Both the position numbers and the translations under genes were made by a program. From Terrirubrum flagellatum (GTDB lineage: Bacteria; Pseudomonadota; Alphaproteobacteria; Rhizobiales; Beijerinckiaceae): a DNA stretch of 64,000 bases. Numbering within the stretch: position 1 is the stretch's first letter; each line of letters begins with the position of its first letter. The notes under the pieces were generated by a model. The model was not told the DNA's origin and did no database searches. It saw only the letters and a list, made by a program, of their open reading frames with translations. Shown here in pieces: positions 26,947 to 37,371 of this stretch. Where the stretch lies: contig NZ_CP091851.1 in NCBI RefSeq assembly GCF_022059845.1, positions 3,720,001 through 3,784,000 on the forward strand, given 5' to 3'.

Positions 26947-27254
26947 GTCGTTTCTCCCCATCAATCCCGCATGCGGCTCACGCGCGGCCGCACATTATTG
27001 GCGCCATGCTAGATCATTTCCAGCGAGAGCTGAAAAGGACCTCGCGGATATTGCAGCGCACATTTTTGCAGCGCCGCAATCCGCGTCTTTTTCGCTCCGA
27101 CTTGAGATCATCGCACGACGCGCATCTCTCATGCCGTCCGCAAGACCCCGCCGAGGCGATTTCCTCTTGCGGGCCGCACTAAAGAATGACTAACATGTCA
27201 GTGTCAACAGGCTGCGCGCAGAAATCGGCGCGCGGCGGATCGGGAGAAGCGTCC
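26947..27254. promoter_or_regulatory. Divergent control region between the ABC and aldolase operons
   Basis: 308 bases without a gene. It must hold promoters for both directions. The notable element is the inverted repeat TGAC-TAACAT-GTCA at 27187-27200, followed by a direct repeat of TGTCA ('atgtcagtgtca', 27196-27206). The GntR-type regulator encoded two genes to the right is the natural candidate to bind here. I found no good -35/-10 pair. Confidence 0.5.
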
Positions 27255-28151
27255 GTGGCGAAGCGTGAATTGTTCGGCATCAGTCCTGCGCTGGCCACCC
27301 CCCTCGCAAAGGACGGCTCCGTGAACGTTCCGGCGCTCGTGGCGCATGTGCAGGATCTCCTGTCGCGCGGCTGCTCCTCGACGACCGTATTCGGCACGAC
27401 GGGCGAAGGCCCCTCTTTCGGCCTCCCCGAGCGCGAGCGCACCACGAAGGAGCTGATCGCGTCTGGCATTCCGGGCGCGAAGCTCGTCGAAGGCGTGATC
27501 GCCTGCTCGCATGAGGAAGCGGTTGCTGGTTTGAACGGCGCTTATGCGCGCGGCGCGCGCGCCGTGCTGCTGGCCCCGCCCTTCTATTTCCGCGGCAATC
27601 CCGATGATGCGCTGTTCGCCTGGTTCGACGGCGTGTTCAAGGCCGTGGGATCGAAGCTGCGCGACGTCATTCTCTATCACATCCCGAGCATGACCGGCGT
27701 GCCGATCTCCTTCGACGTGATCGCGCGACTGCGGCAAGCCTATCCCGGCGCAATTCTCGGCGTGAAGGATTCGAGCGGCGATCGCGACCATACGATGCGG
27801 TTGCTCGCCGCCTATGGCGATCTCACAATCCTCGTCGGCGATGAGCGCTATCTCGGCGCCGCCTGCGCCAAGGGCGCGTCGGGCTCGATCTGCGGCGCCG
27901 GCAATTTCGCGCCCGAGCGCATGATCCGCATCGTCGAGGACGCCAAGGATGATCCGGCGCTGATTGCGCTCGTCGATGCGATCGTCTCGCATCCCGTCAT
28001 CCCCGCGGTGAAGGCGCTGACCGCGCATGTGCGCAAGGACCCGTCATTTGCGGCGCCGCGGCCGCCGCTCGCGCCTCTCGGCGCGGCTGCGACACAGGAA
28101 TTGACGCGCAAGCTCGACGCGCTGTCCACAGCGCGCCAGGCCGCCGAGTAA
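27255..28151 (+). CDS. DapA-family aldolase (dihydrodipicolinate synthase-like)
   Basis: Class I aldolase of the DapA/NanA superfamily; here probably a 2-keto-3-deoxy-sugar-acid aldolase giving pyruvate and an aldehyde. Motifs: 'ALATPLAKDGSVNVPALVAHV', 'VFGTTGEGPSFGLPERERT' (GTTGE phosphate/carboxylate loop), 'YHIPSMTGVPISFDVI' (Tyr) and 'ILGVKDSSGDRDHTMRLL' (Schiff-base Lys). The GTG at 27255 with 'ggagaagcgtcc' before it gives 298 residues, the normal length; an upstream ATG at 27186 would add 23 unrelated residues. The GntR gene follows 11 bases later. Confidence 0.85.
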   Translation: MAKRELFGISPALATPLAKDGSVNVPALVAHVQDLLSRGCSSTTVFGTTGEGPSFGLPERERTTKELIASGIPGAKLVEGVIACSHEEAVAGLNGAYARGARAVLLAPPFYFRGNPDDALFAWFDGVFKAVGSKLRDVILYHIPSMTGVPISFDVIARLRQAYPGAILGVKDSSGDRDHTMRLLAAYGDLTILVGDERYLGAACAKGASGSICGAGNFAPERMIRIVEDAKDDPALIALVDAIVSHPVIPAVKALTAHVRKDPSFAAPRPPLAPLGAAATQELTRKLDALSTARQAAE

Positions 28152-28162
28152 CGAGGCCCGGC

Positions 28163-28822
28163 GTGGCCGCGCCTGAACCCGCCAAGCTTCGCGAGCGGGC
28201 CTATGACGCGTTCACGCAGCGCATTTTCACGCGCGAGATCAAGCCGGGACAATTCGTCAGCCAGCGCGAACTCGTCGAACTGACCGGCGTGCCGCTCGGC
28301 GCCATCCGCGAACTCGTGCCGCGGCTCGAGGCGGAAGGGCTGATCATCACCATCCCGCAGCGCGGCATGCAGGTCGCGCATGTCGATCTCAATCTCATCC
28401 GCAACGCCTTCCAGTTCCGGCTTTTCCTTGAACGCGAGGCGGTGAAAGCGTTCACCGAAGCCGCAACCGATGACGAGATCGCGGCGCAGCGCCGGGCGCA
28501 TGAAGAGGTTCTGGTCCAGGCGCGCCGCGCCATCACAGGCAAACTCATCGAGAAAGGCCAGATCGTCGATCTCGATTTCCATGAGGCTGTCGTCGATCAT
28601 CTCGGCAACGACATCATCTCGAAATCCTATCGCGTAAACTGGATCAAGATCAGGCTCATCCGCCATGGCGAGACCGGCCTGCTGCCGCATCTGGTGATCC
28701 CAGTCATGGAAGAACATCTGCGCATCGTCGCCGCGATCGAGAAGCGCGACGTCGAGGCGGCGAGCGCGGAGATGACCGCGCATATCACCGGATCGCGCGA
28801 CCGCGCGCTCGGACTTCGCTAA
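28163..28822 (+). CDS. GntR-family regulator (FadR/FCD subfamily)
   Basis: 219 residues. The N-terminal winged helix includes 'YDAFTQRIFTREIKPGQFVSQRELVELTGV' and the recognition part 'PLGAIRELVPRLEAEGLIITIPQRG' (about residues 12-70). The C-terminal FCD domain has the metal-type histidines in 'DLDFHEAVVDHLGN' and 'MEEHLRIVAAIEKRD'. FCD regulators respond to sugar acids or carboxylates. Starts with GTG. It lies between the DapA-like gene and the TRAP operon and likely controls the divergent operons. Confidence 0.9.
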   Translation: MAAPEPAKLRERAYDAFTQRIFTREIKPGQFVSQRELVELTGVPLGAIRELVPRLEAEGLIITIPQRGMQVAHVDLNLIRNAFQFRLFLEREAVKAFTEAATDDEIAAQRRAHEEVLVQARRAITGKLIEKGQIVDLDFHEAVVDHLGNDIISKSYRVNWIKIRLIRHGETGLLPHLVIPVMEEHLRIVAAIEKRDVEAASAEMTAHITGSRDRALGLR

Positions 28823-28908
28823 AGGAGCGCCACAGCAAACTCATTCACGCCAACCCTGCCGGAAGAAGCAGCGGACGCGCCAGACATCAATCAAGGTGGG
28901 AGGATCAT

Positions 28909-29907
28909 ATGACAATCAGGATTACGAAGAGACAGTTCGCAGCGGCGTCGGCGCTCGCCGGCGCCGGAATCTTCATGCCGGCGATCGGCGCGCGCGCTCA
29001 GGCGGTCGTGCTGCGCTGGGGCGACGGTCAGGCGCCGACCCATCCCTCGCCCATGAGCGCGGCGATGGCGGCGAAGGAGATCAAGGAAAAGACCAGCGGC
29101 CGCATCGACGTGCAGAGCTTCCCCGCGGGACAGCTCGGCGGCTCGCGCGACATGGTGGAGGCGGTGGCGTCTGGCGCCCTCACCATGGTGACGGAGGGCG
29201 CGGCGCTGCTCGGACAGTTCGCGCCGCAGATCTCGATCATCGAAGCGCCCTATATCTGGAAGGACGCCGACCACATGGCGCGGGCGCTCAACTCGCCCGT
29301 CATGGACGAGCTCAACAAGGTGCTGGTCGAGAAGCGCGGCATGCGCGTGATCGGCGTCACCTATTACGGCAAGCGCCACATGACGAGCGGCTCGAAACCG
29401 ATCAAGACCGTCGACGATATGAAGGGCTTCAAGCTGCGCGTGCCTGAAGTCGACACCTTCAAGGCGATGGCGGAAGCCTGGGGCGCGCGCGCGACGCCGA
29501 TCAACTTCAATGAGCTTTATCTCGCGCTGTCGCAGGGCGCGGTCGATGGACAAGAGAATCCGCTGCCGACCATCCAGTCCGGCAAGCTCAACGAGGTGCA
29601 GAAGTTCCTTATTCTCACCGGCCACATCATCACGCCGCGCCTCGTGATCGTGAATGACGCCGCCTGGAACAAGATTCCGGCCGCCGACCGCGATCTTGTG
29701 AAAGCTTCGATCGACAAGGCGTCGAAATGGCAGGACGCTGAAATCCTGAAGCAGGAAGGCAGCCTCGCCGACACGTTCAAGACCGGCGGCATGACGGTGA
29801 TCGAGCCTGATCTCGAAAGCTTCCGCAAGCCGGTGCTCGCGACCGTGCCGAAGATGTTCGAAGCCAAGTGGGGCAAAGGCTTCTGGGATCGCCTGCAGGC
29901 GATCTGA
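28909..29907 (+). CDS. TRAP transporter substrate-binding protein (DctP family)
   Basis: Secreted receptor of a TRAP importer, 332 residues. The signal 'RITKRQFAAASALAGAGIFMPA' ends near 'GARAQA'. The family pattern is clear: 'LRWGDGQAPTHPSPMSAAM', 'GRIDVQSFPAGQLGGSRDMVEAV', 'MTSGSKPIKTVDDMKGFKLRVP' (with the carboxylate-binding Arg), 'VDGQENPLPTIQSGKLNEVQKF'. Strong ribosome site 'gtgggaggatcat' before the ATG. A hairpin with T-tract lies between it and dctQ. The ligand is probably a sugar acid, given the neighbours. Confidence 0.93.
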   Translation: MTIRITKRQFAAASALAGAGIFMPAIGARAQAVVLRWGDGQAPTHPSPMSAAMAAKEIKEKTSGRIDVQSFPAGQLGGSRDMVEAVASGALTMVTEGAALLGQFAPQISIIEAPYIWKDADHMARALNSPVMDELNKVLVEKRGMRVIGVTYYGKRHMTSGSKPIKTVDDMKGFKLRVPEVDTFKAMAEAWGARATPINFNELYLALSQGAVDGQENPLPTIQSGKLNEVQKFLILTGHIITPRLVIVNDAAWNKIPAADRDLVKASIDKASKWQDAEILKQEGSLADTFKTGGMTVIEPDLESFRKPVLATVPKMFEAKWGKGFWDRLQAI

Positions 29908-29928
29908 TCCTTCTTTCCGTAACCCGAA

Positions 29929-29965
29929 CCGGGCGCGATCCAAACGACCGCGCCCGGATTTTCTT
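29929..29965 (+). terminator. Hairpin with T-tract between dctP and dctQ
   Basis: A nine-base GC stem CCGGGCGCG/CGCGCCCGG (29929-29937, 29949-29957) followed by 'attttctt'. It looks like an intrinsic terminator but lies inside the operon, so it probably lets the receptor be made in excess over the membrane subunits. Confidence 0.7.
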
Positions 29966-29991
29966 GCGACTTTCCGACTCAAAGATTCTCC

Positions 29992-30489
29992 ATGCTGCAA
30001 CGCGCGATCGGCGGTTTCGACGCCCTCATCAAGCTTCTCACCTGCGTTAGTTGTATCGGCCTTGCGGTCACCGTGATGCTCGGCGTCATCTCGCGCGCCG
30101 CGAACGAGCCCTTCATCTGGACCGATGAAGCCTCGCGCTTCATGATGATCTATGTCGCAACATTCGGCTGGATTCTCGCGAGCCGGAAGCAGCTTCACAT
30201 CCGCGTCCGCTTCTTCCAGGACATGCTGCCACCGCGGTTGAAGGCTTTCGCCGAGACGATCATGCAGGCGGTCGTCACCCTGTTCGGCGTGCTGCTGGTG
30301 ACCTTCGGCGCCGAACTCGTGATGCGCAACACGGACATCGAAGCGACCTCGATCCCGATCTCCATGTCATGGGTCTATCTGCCGATCGTGCTTGGCGGGC
30401 TCGTCACCATCGGCCAGGGCGTCGCGGAATTCTGGCTCGCGCTGCAGACGGCGCTTCACGATCGCGCTGACGAAAGCGCCGCGTCATGA
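29992..30489 (+). CDS. TRAP transporter small membrane subunit (DctQ-like)
   Basis: 165 residues, four membrane helices, with the DctQ pattern 'VMLGVISRAANEPFIWTDEASRFMMIYVATFGW' split over two helices and 'RKQLHIRVRFFQDMLPPRL' between them. Its last four bases overlap the start of the large subunit gene (ATGA), a translational coupling normal for TRAP operons. Confidence 0.92.
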   Translation: MLQRAIGGFDALIKLLTCVSCIGLAVTVMLGVISRAANEPFIWTDEASRFMMIYVATFGWILASRKQLHIRVRFFQDMLPPRLKAFAETIMQAVVTLFGVLLVTFGAELVMRNTDIEATSIPISMSWVYLPIVLGGLVTIGQGVAEFWLALQTALHDRADESAAS

Positions 30490-31772
30490 GCACGCTGATC
30501 TTCACCATCGCGGGAATCTGGTTCCTTTCGATTCTCGCGGGGCTGCCGCTCTTCGCCTCGATGGGCATCGCGGCCTTCGCCTTCGTGCATTTCGGCGGGC
30601 TCGCGGATTCGATCGTCCCGCAGAAGATGATCAACACGGTGAATTCGTTCCCGCTGGTCGCAGCGCCTTTGTTCATCCTGATGGGCAACATCCTGACCGC
30701 AGCGCGCATCAACGACCGCATCGTCGCCTTCGCGACGGCGCTCGTCGGCTGGCTGCGCGGCGGCTACGCCCACGCCAGCATCCTCGCGAGCACCATTTTC
30801 GCCGGCATGGTCGGATCGGCGGTGGCGGACGCGGCCGGCGTCGGCGCGATCGAAATCAAATCGATGAAACGCGTCGGTTACAGGCCGGAGACGGCGGCTG
30901 CGATCACGGCGGCGTCTGCGACCATCGGGCCGATCATCCCACCGTCGCTGCCGATGGTGATCTATGGCGTCACCGCCGACGTCTCGATCGGGCGGCTGTT
31001 TCTCGCCGGCTTCGTGCCGGGCCTGATGATGAGCGTCGCGCTGATGACGATGGTGGTGTTCGTCGCCCGGCGCGAAGGCTTTCCGCGCGAGAAATTCGTC
31101 GGCCTCTACGGCATCTGGACGGCGTTCCGCGATGGCATCTTCGCGCTTCTCGCTCCGCTTCTCCTGCTTGGCGGCATGTTCTCGGGCGCCTTCACGCCAA
31201 CCGAAGCAGCGGCGGTCGCCGCCTGCTATGCGCTGTTCCTCGGCTTCGTCGTCTATCGCACGCTCGAATGGAAGATGATGCCGGCGATCCTGATCGACAC
31301 CGTCGAAACGACAGGCCTCGTGCTCGCCATGGTCATGGCGGCGGGCGCGCTCGGCTGGTGCATGTCGATCTCACGCGTGCCGCAGACGCTGACACCCATG
31401 ATCGTGCATGCGGTCGAGAGCCCGCTGATGTTCCTCCTGCTGTGCAACATCGTGCTCCTCATCGTCGGCTGCTTCATGGAGCTTCTGGCGGCGCTGCTGA
31501 TCTTGATTCCGATCATGGTGCCGGCCGCACATGGCTATGGCATCGACCCCGTGCAGCTCGGCGTGATCATGGTGTTCAACCTGATCCTCGGCACGATCCA
31601 TCCGCCCATCGGCGTGGTGCTGTTCATCACGGCGCGCATCGCCGACATCAGCTTCGAGAAGATGTCGCGAGCGATCCTGCCCTGGCTGGTCCCGCTTCTC
31701 GTCGTGCTGGCCCTGATCACGATCTGGCCGCCGCTGACGCTCTGGCTGCCGACCTTCTTCATGGGGAAGTGA
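30486..31772 (+). CDS. TRAP transporter large membrane subunit (DctM-like)
   Basis: 428 residues, about twelve helices; it forms the sodium-coupled channel. Family motifs: 'GLPLFASMGIAAFAFVHFGG', 'FPLVAAPLFILMGNIL', 'GMVGSAVADAAGVGAIEI', 'AAITAASATIGPIIPPSLPMVIYG', 'TPTEAAAVAACYALFLG', and the C-terminal 'GTIHPPIGVVLFITARIA'. Last gene of the rightward block. The convergent hicB gene ends 13 bases later. Confidence 0.94.
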   Translation: MSTLIFTIAGIWFLSILAGLPLFASMGIAAFAFVHFGGLADSIVPQKMINTVNSFPLVAAPLFILMGNILTAARINDRIVAFATALVGWLRGGYAHASILASTIFAGMVGSAVADAAGVGAIEIKSMKRVGYRPETAAAITAASATIGPIIPPSLPMVIYGVTADVSIGRLFLAGFVPGLMMSVALMTMVVFVARREGFPREKFVGLYGIWTAFRDGIFALLAPLLLLGGMFSGAFTPTEAAAVAACYALFLGFVVYRTLEWKMMPAILIDTVETTGLVLAMVMAAGALGWCMSISRVPQTLTPMIVHAVESPLMFLLLCNIVLLIVGCFMELLAALLILIPIMVPAAHGYGIDPVQLGVIMVFNLILGTIHPPIGVVLFITARIADISFEKMSRAILPWLVPLLVVLALITIWPPLTLWLPTFFMGK

Positions 31773-31785
31773 GGCGGGGGGCTAT

Positions 31786-32196
31786 TCAGGCGTTTGAAGC
31801 CAATTTGTCCCGAGCCGCGGACGCAAGGAACGCAGATCGCGTCACGCCGCGCAAAGCGGCCGCGGCGTCGATCGCCTCCAGGAGGCCCGCGTCAAATGTC
31901 ACGTTGGCTCGCAATGTCCTGCCGGCGTCGAGCGCGAGCGGAATCATCACGGCCGACTCGCCCGCCGCCACGTCAGGCGCAGACTCGCGATCAGCGATAA
32001 TTTCGGTCAGTGGGCGCGCCGCGGGAAGCGCGACGCCGGCCGCCCGCATATGTTCGGCGACTTCGCGCGCTGCAGAAATTGCGTCGGCGATCGCGGCTTC
32101 CGGCGTAGGGCCGCCGCCATGGCAACCTTCGAGATCAGGAATGCGGACGCCCCACACATCACCCGACCCATCAAGAACGCCAACATAGTGGATCAT
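31786..32196 (-). CDS. hicB: HicB-family antitoxin with C-terminal RHH-like part
   Basis: 136 residues. The N-terminal HicB fold is partial RNase H: 'MIHYVGVLDGSGDVWGVRIPDLEGCHGGG' followed by 'TPEAAIADAISAAREVAEHMRAAG'. The C-terminal part 'RTLRANVTFDAGLLEAIDAA' plus 'GVTRSAFLASAARDKL' resembles a ribbon-helix-helix DNA-binding domain, which would let it repress its own operon. It follows the hicA toxin by 54 bases on the minus strand. Confidence 0.88.
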   Translation of the reverse strand: MIHYVGVLDGSGDVWGVRIPDLEGCHGGGPTPEAAIADAISAAREVAEHMRAAGVALPAARPLTEIIADRESAPDVAAGESAVMIPLALDAGRTLRANVTFDAGLLEAIDAAAALRGVTRSAFLASAARDKLASNA

Positions 32197-32250
32197 GGGC
32201 TCTCCTTTCTAAAACGCGGCGCAATCGCCGCCTCGCCCATCGCCGTCCCG

Positions 32251-32439
32251 TCAAATCCAGCCGGCTATCTTTGCAATCGACCGCGCCACGCCCGGCGACT
32301 GAGCGCGATGTCGAGGCACGACGATCTGAACTCCGGGCCGTTGATCATTGACGAACCGATCATGTTTCCCGCCTCCGATATTGATCCATCCTTCACGCCG
32401 GAGGCGCACGACGATCTTACGGGTGTCGGTTTCGACCAC
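32251..32439 (-). CDS. hicA: HicA-type mRNA interferase toxin
   Basis: 62 residues from a GTG. The core 'DTRKIVVRLRREGWINIGGG' leads to 'KHDRFVN' and 'PGVQIVVPRHR', the HicA double-stranded-RNA-binding-like fold; the His after GGGK is the conserved catalytic residue. The C-terminus 'GVARSIAKIAGW' matches 'gTLrsIlKqAGl'. It precedes hicB, the usual toxin-first order. No ATG is usable in frame because a stop codon lies just upstream. HicA cleaves mRNA when HicB is lost. Confidence 0.85.
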   Translation of the reverse strand: MVETDTRKIVVRLRREGWINIGGGKHDRFVNDQRPGVQIVVPRHRAQSPGVARSIAKIAGWI

Positions 32440-32648
32440 AGGCGTCCCGTTAATTCATGCGCATTATAATACGCATCGAAACGCGCCTGTTCAAGAGCAT
32501 ATGCTCGCGAGCCTGGCAGCCGGCGCGGCAACAAAACGCCCCATCTTCCACAGGCCTCGCGCGTGCGCGCGCGTGAAAAAACCGCTAGGGATCACTATAT
32601 CAAAGCATCGAATCATGGCCCCGCCGGAGGGGCCGGAGACCCCTTTAG

Positions 32649-35078
<2,430 letters not shown>

Positions 35079-35112
35079 GGTGTTGTCATCTCACTGCAAA
35101 GTAGAGCGCTAG

Positions 35113-35883
35113 ATGGCGAAAGAAGAGCGCTTCTCGACCTTCGTGGGTGAACAACTGCGGTATTATGTCTATCGGCTAATCGACCCGCGAAATGGTGAAA
35201 CATTCTATGTTGGAAAGGGCAAAGGGAATCGCGTTTTCGCCCATGTGAAAGGTGAACTAGATGCCAATGACGATGCTCTTACCGAAAAGCTGGCGCGGAT
35301 AAGAGAAATTCGGCTCGATGGATTTGAAGTTGCTCACGTCTTGCATCGTCACGGGATGACCGAAGACCAAGCATTCGAGGTGGAGGCCGCGCTTATCGAT
35401 GCTTATCCCGAAGTGACTAATGAAGTCTACGGAAGATACTCTGACGAGCGTGGGCTCATGCATTCGAAGCAAGCAATTGAAAGGTACGAAGCGACGCCTG
35501 CGGACTTTCAACATAACGTGGTGCTAATCACAATTAATCGCTCGGCCAAGCAGCGCGAAGTTTATGAAGCGGTGCGCTATGCTTGGAAGCTCGACCCGAA
35601 GAAAGCCCGAGCTGCGGATTTCGTACTCGCCGTGCAGCAAGGCGTTATTGTTGGGGCCTTTGTCGCAGAGCGCTGGCTTCCTGCCACGATCGACAACTTT
35701 CCCGGCACGACTGAGAATCGTGAAAAAAGATGGGGCTTTATCGGACGCGACGCATCCCCTGAAATTGCTCATCACTATCTCAGGAGGCGCATCCCCGAAA
35801 GCATGCGCAAGCCTGGCGCGGCTAATCCAGTAAGATATGCGTTTCTTAGGCCGGACAATTCTTCAAACTCGACTTCACTTTAG
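35113..35883 (+). CDS. GIY-YIG nuclease-domain protein, compositionally atypical
   Basis: 256 residues. The N-terminus 'RYYVYRLIDPRNGETFYVGK' is a GIY-YIG nuclease core (YVY...FYVGKGKG) with 'RVFAHVKGE' and a downstream Glu in 'FEVEAALIDAYPE', similar to LEM-3-type GIY-YIG domains. The C-terminal half, containing 'INRSAKQREVYEAVRYAWKLDPKKA' in segments and 'GVIVGAFVAERW', looks like a separate domain that I do not recognise. Base composition is clearly more AT-rich than gyrB and most of the window, suggesting acquisition. It begins 35 bases after gyrB. Confidence 0.8.
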   Translation: MAKEERFSTFVGEQLRYYVYRLIDPRNGETFYVGKGKGNRVFAHVKGELDANDDALTEKLARIREIRLDGFEVAHVLHRHGMTEDQAFEVEAALIDAYPEVTNEVYGRYSDERGLMHSKQAIERYEATPADFQHNVVLITINRSAKQREVYEAVRYAWKLDPKKARAADFVLAVQQGVIVGAFVAERWLPATIDNFPGTTENREKRWGFIGRDASPEIAHHYLRRRIPESMRKPGAANPVRYAFLRPDNSSNSTSL

Positions 35884-35935
35884 TCAGCTTATTCAGGATG
35901 CGTGTCCGCGTCGGCCGCCTCGCTTCGTTTTCTCG

Positions 35936-36019
35936 ATTGGCCCATCCTCCCTCGCGCGAGCACGCTACCTCATGAACGGCGCACTCGATCTTTCGGGTAT
36001 CACTGCGATCGATAAGATC
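35936..36019 (-). pseudogene. Relic of a Gfo/Idh/MocA oxidoreductase C-terminus
   Basis: Read on the minus strand, 36019-35936 gives 'KIECAVHEVACSREGGWAN' preceded by 'DLIDRSDTR'. This aligns with the C-terminal 'KIERAVHASARSHESGGWID' of the intact oxidoreductase at 37860-38972 (preceded there by 'LFDFNEGL'). The DNA is also similar: 'tgaacggcgcactcgatctt' here against 'tgaacggcgcgctcgatctt' near 37908. There is no intact gene around it. Confidence 0.6.
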
Positions 36020-36127
36020 AGGAATGACTACCTGCTGCATCTAGCAGCAGATTCTGATCTGCCACTGATCAAATAACGGGCATGCCGGCCCACAATATCA
36101 ACCCGCTTGACAACGCTCCCCAACTAA

Positions 36128-37288
36128 ATGACCGGCTCGTTACGATCGCCGACGGGCGTGGGGGCAACCAGGATGAGCGCTGACGCCGCGCCCGGCGCAG
36201 ATGGGCAGCCGCTGCTATTCGACACGGCCGCGTTCGGCTCGCCGCAGCAGGGCTTCGAGCGGCTGTGCGAGCTGATCGTCGATATCTGCGATGCGACAAT
36301 GCTCGGCGAGCCCGAGAGTTTCCGCCTCGCCGCCACCACAACGCATCTCGGCGGCGCGCTGCTGATCGACGGCCGCTCAAGCGCCCTGCGCTACAACAGG
36401 ACGCCCAAACACATCGCGCGCGGCCTGGATCACTTTCAGCTCGTGATGTATCTTGGCGGCGGCGCGGAATTCGTCGTCGGCGAGCGCAGCTTCCTGCAGC
36501 GCGCGGGCGACGTCAGCCTGATCAATATGGTGAAGCCGCATCTGACACGCGAGATTCCGGGCGACGATGGCGTCACCCAGGTTTTGAGCTTCATGCTTCC
36601 CCGCCCGCTGCTCGCGCCTTTGTTCGCCGCGATCGACACCATTCCGGCGATCGTCATCGCCAAGCGTGAGACTGCATTCGGCGCGCTGATCAGCGAACAT
36701 ATGCTGGCGTTGAAACGTTGCGCGACGCAGCTCACGCTGGCGGAGCGCCAGGCTGCGGCGCAATCTCTGGCGCAACTCGCAGCCGGCGGCATGGACTGTC
36801 GGCCCGACAGCGCAAGCCCGCCGCCAAGCGCATCGCAGGACGCGCTGCGCGCCCAGATCAAACGGCACATCGAGGACAATCTCGGCGCGGCCTCTCTTGG
36901 CGTGACGAGCCTGTGCCGCCGTTTTGCATTGTCGCGTGCGAGTCTTTACCGCCTGTTCTCGCCGAAGAGTCCTGCGAGCTATATCCAGGAGCGTCGGCTG
37001 CACCGCGCCTTCGCCATTCTCATTTCCCCGGCGTTCCGGCCCTGGCGCATCATCGACGTCGCGCTCGAATGCCAGTTCAGTTCGGATGCGACGTTCATCC
37101 GCGCCTTTCGTCGCGAATTCGGCCTGACGCCGGGAGAAGCGCGCGAGCGTGCGCTACGAATATCCAATCTCCCGCCCGACGACCGCCCGGCCGAACTGCG
37201 TCCCGACGCAGAGTCCGCTCGTTGGGTCGCCCAACTCACTGGGGCCATGCCGCGACTCTCCGCCCCTGGCGTCGAACGCCAGAGATAA
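36128..37288 (+). CDS. AraC-family transcriptional regulator
   Basis: 386 residues. The N-terminal ligand-type domain contains 'RYNRTPKHIARGLDHFQLVM', 'GDVSLINMVKPHLTRE'; the C-terminal pair of helix-turn-helices is at about 240-345: 'AASLGVTSLCRRFALSRASLYRLFSPK' and 'IIDVALECQFSSDATFIRAFRREFGLTPGEAR', split by 'ERRLHRAFAIL'. This AraC-binding-like layout is common in rhizobia. Start could also be the ATG at 36173. A perfect hairpin terminator follows. The gene lies next to an exported small protein and an oxidoreductase, but points away from them; its target is unknown. Confidence 0.88.
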   Translation: MTGSLRSPTGVGATRMSADAAPGADGQPLLFDTAAFGSPQQGFERLCELIVDICDATMLGEPESFRLAATTTHLGGALLIDGRSSALRYNRTPKHIARGLDHFQLVMYLGGGAEFVVGERSFLQRAGDVSLINMVKPHLTREIPGDDGVTQVLSFMLPRPLLAPLFAAIDTIPAIVIAKRETAFGALISEHMLALKRCATQLTLAERQAAAQSLAQLAAGGMDCRPDSASPPPSASQDALRAQIKRHIEDNLGAASLGVTSLCRRFALSRASLYRLFSPKSPASYIQERRLHRAFAILISPAFRPWRIIDVALECQFSSDATFIRAFRREFGLTPGEARERALRISNLPPDDRPAELRPDAESARWVAQLTGAMPRLSAPGVERQR

Positions 37289-37321
37289 CAGCTCGGAATA
37301 ATCTAGAGCCTGGGTGAGAGA

Positions 37322-37350
37322 AAAGGCGCTCGCGCGGAGCGCCTTTCTTC
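37322..37350. terminator. Rho-independent terminator after the AraC gene
   Basis: Ten-base stem aaaggcgctc/gagcgccttt (37322-37331, 37337-37346) with loop gcgcg, followed by 'cttc'. The stem's A and T ends make it usable in both directions, for the AraC gene and for the minus-strand gene that ends at 37372. Confidence 0.8.
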
Positions 37351-37371
37351 AATCGTATTGCGAACGAACAA

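Noticed and set aside
35837-36076. A 79-codon plus-strand frame after the GIY-YIG gene
   Set aside because: It starts inside the GIY-YIG gene and covers the antisense of the oxidoreductase relic; no ribosome site or motif.
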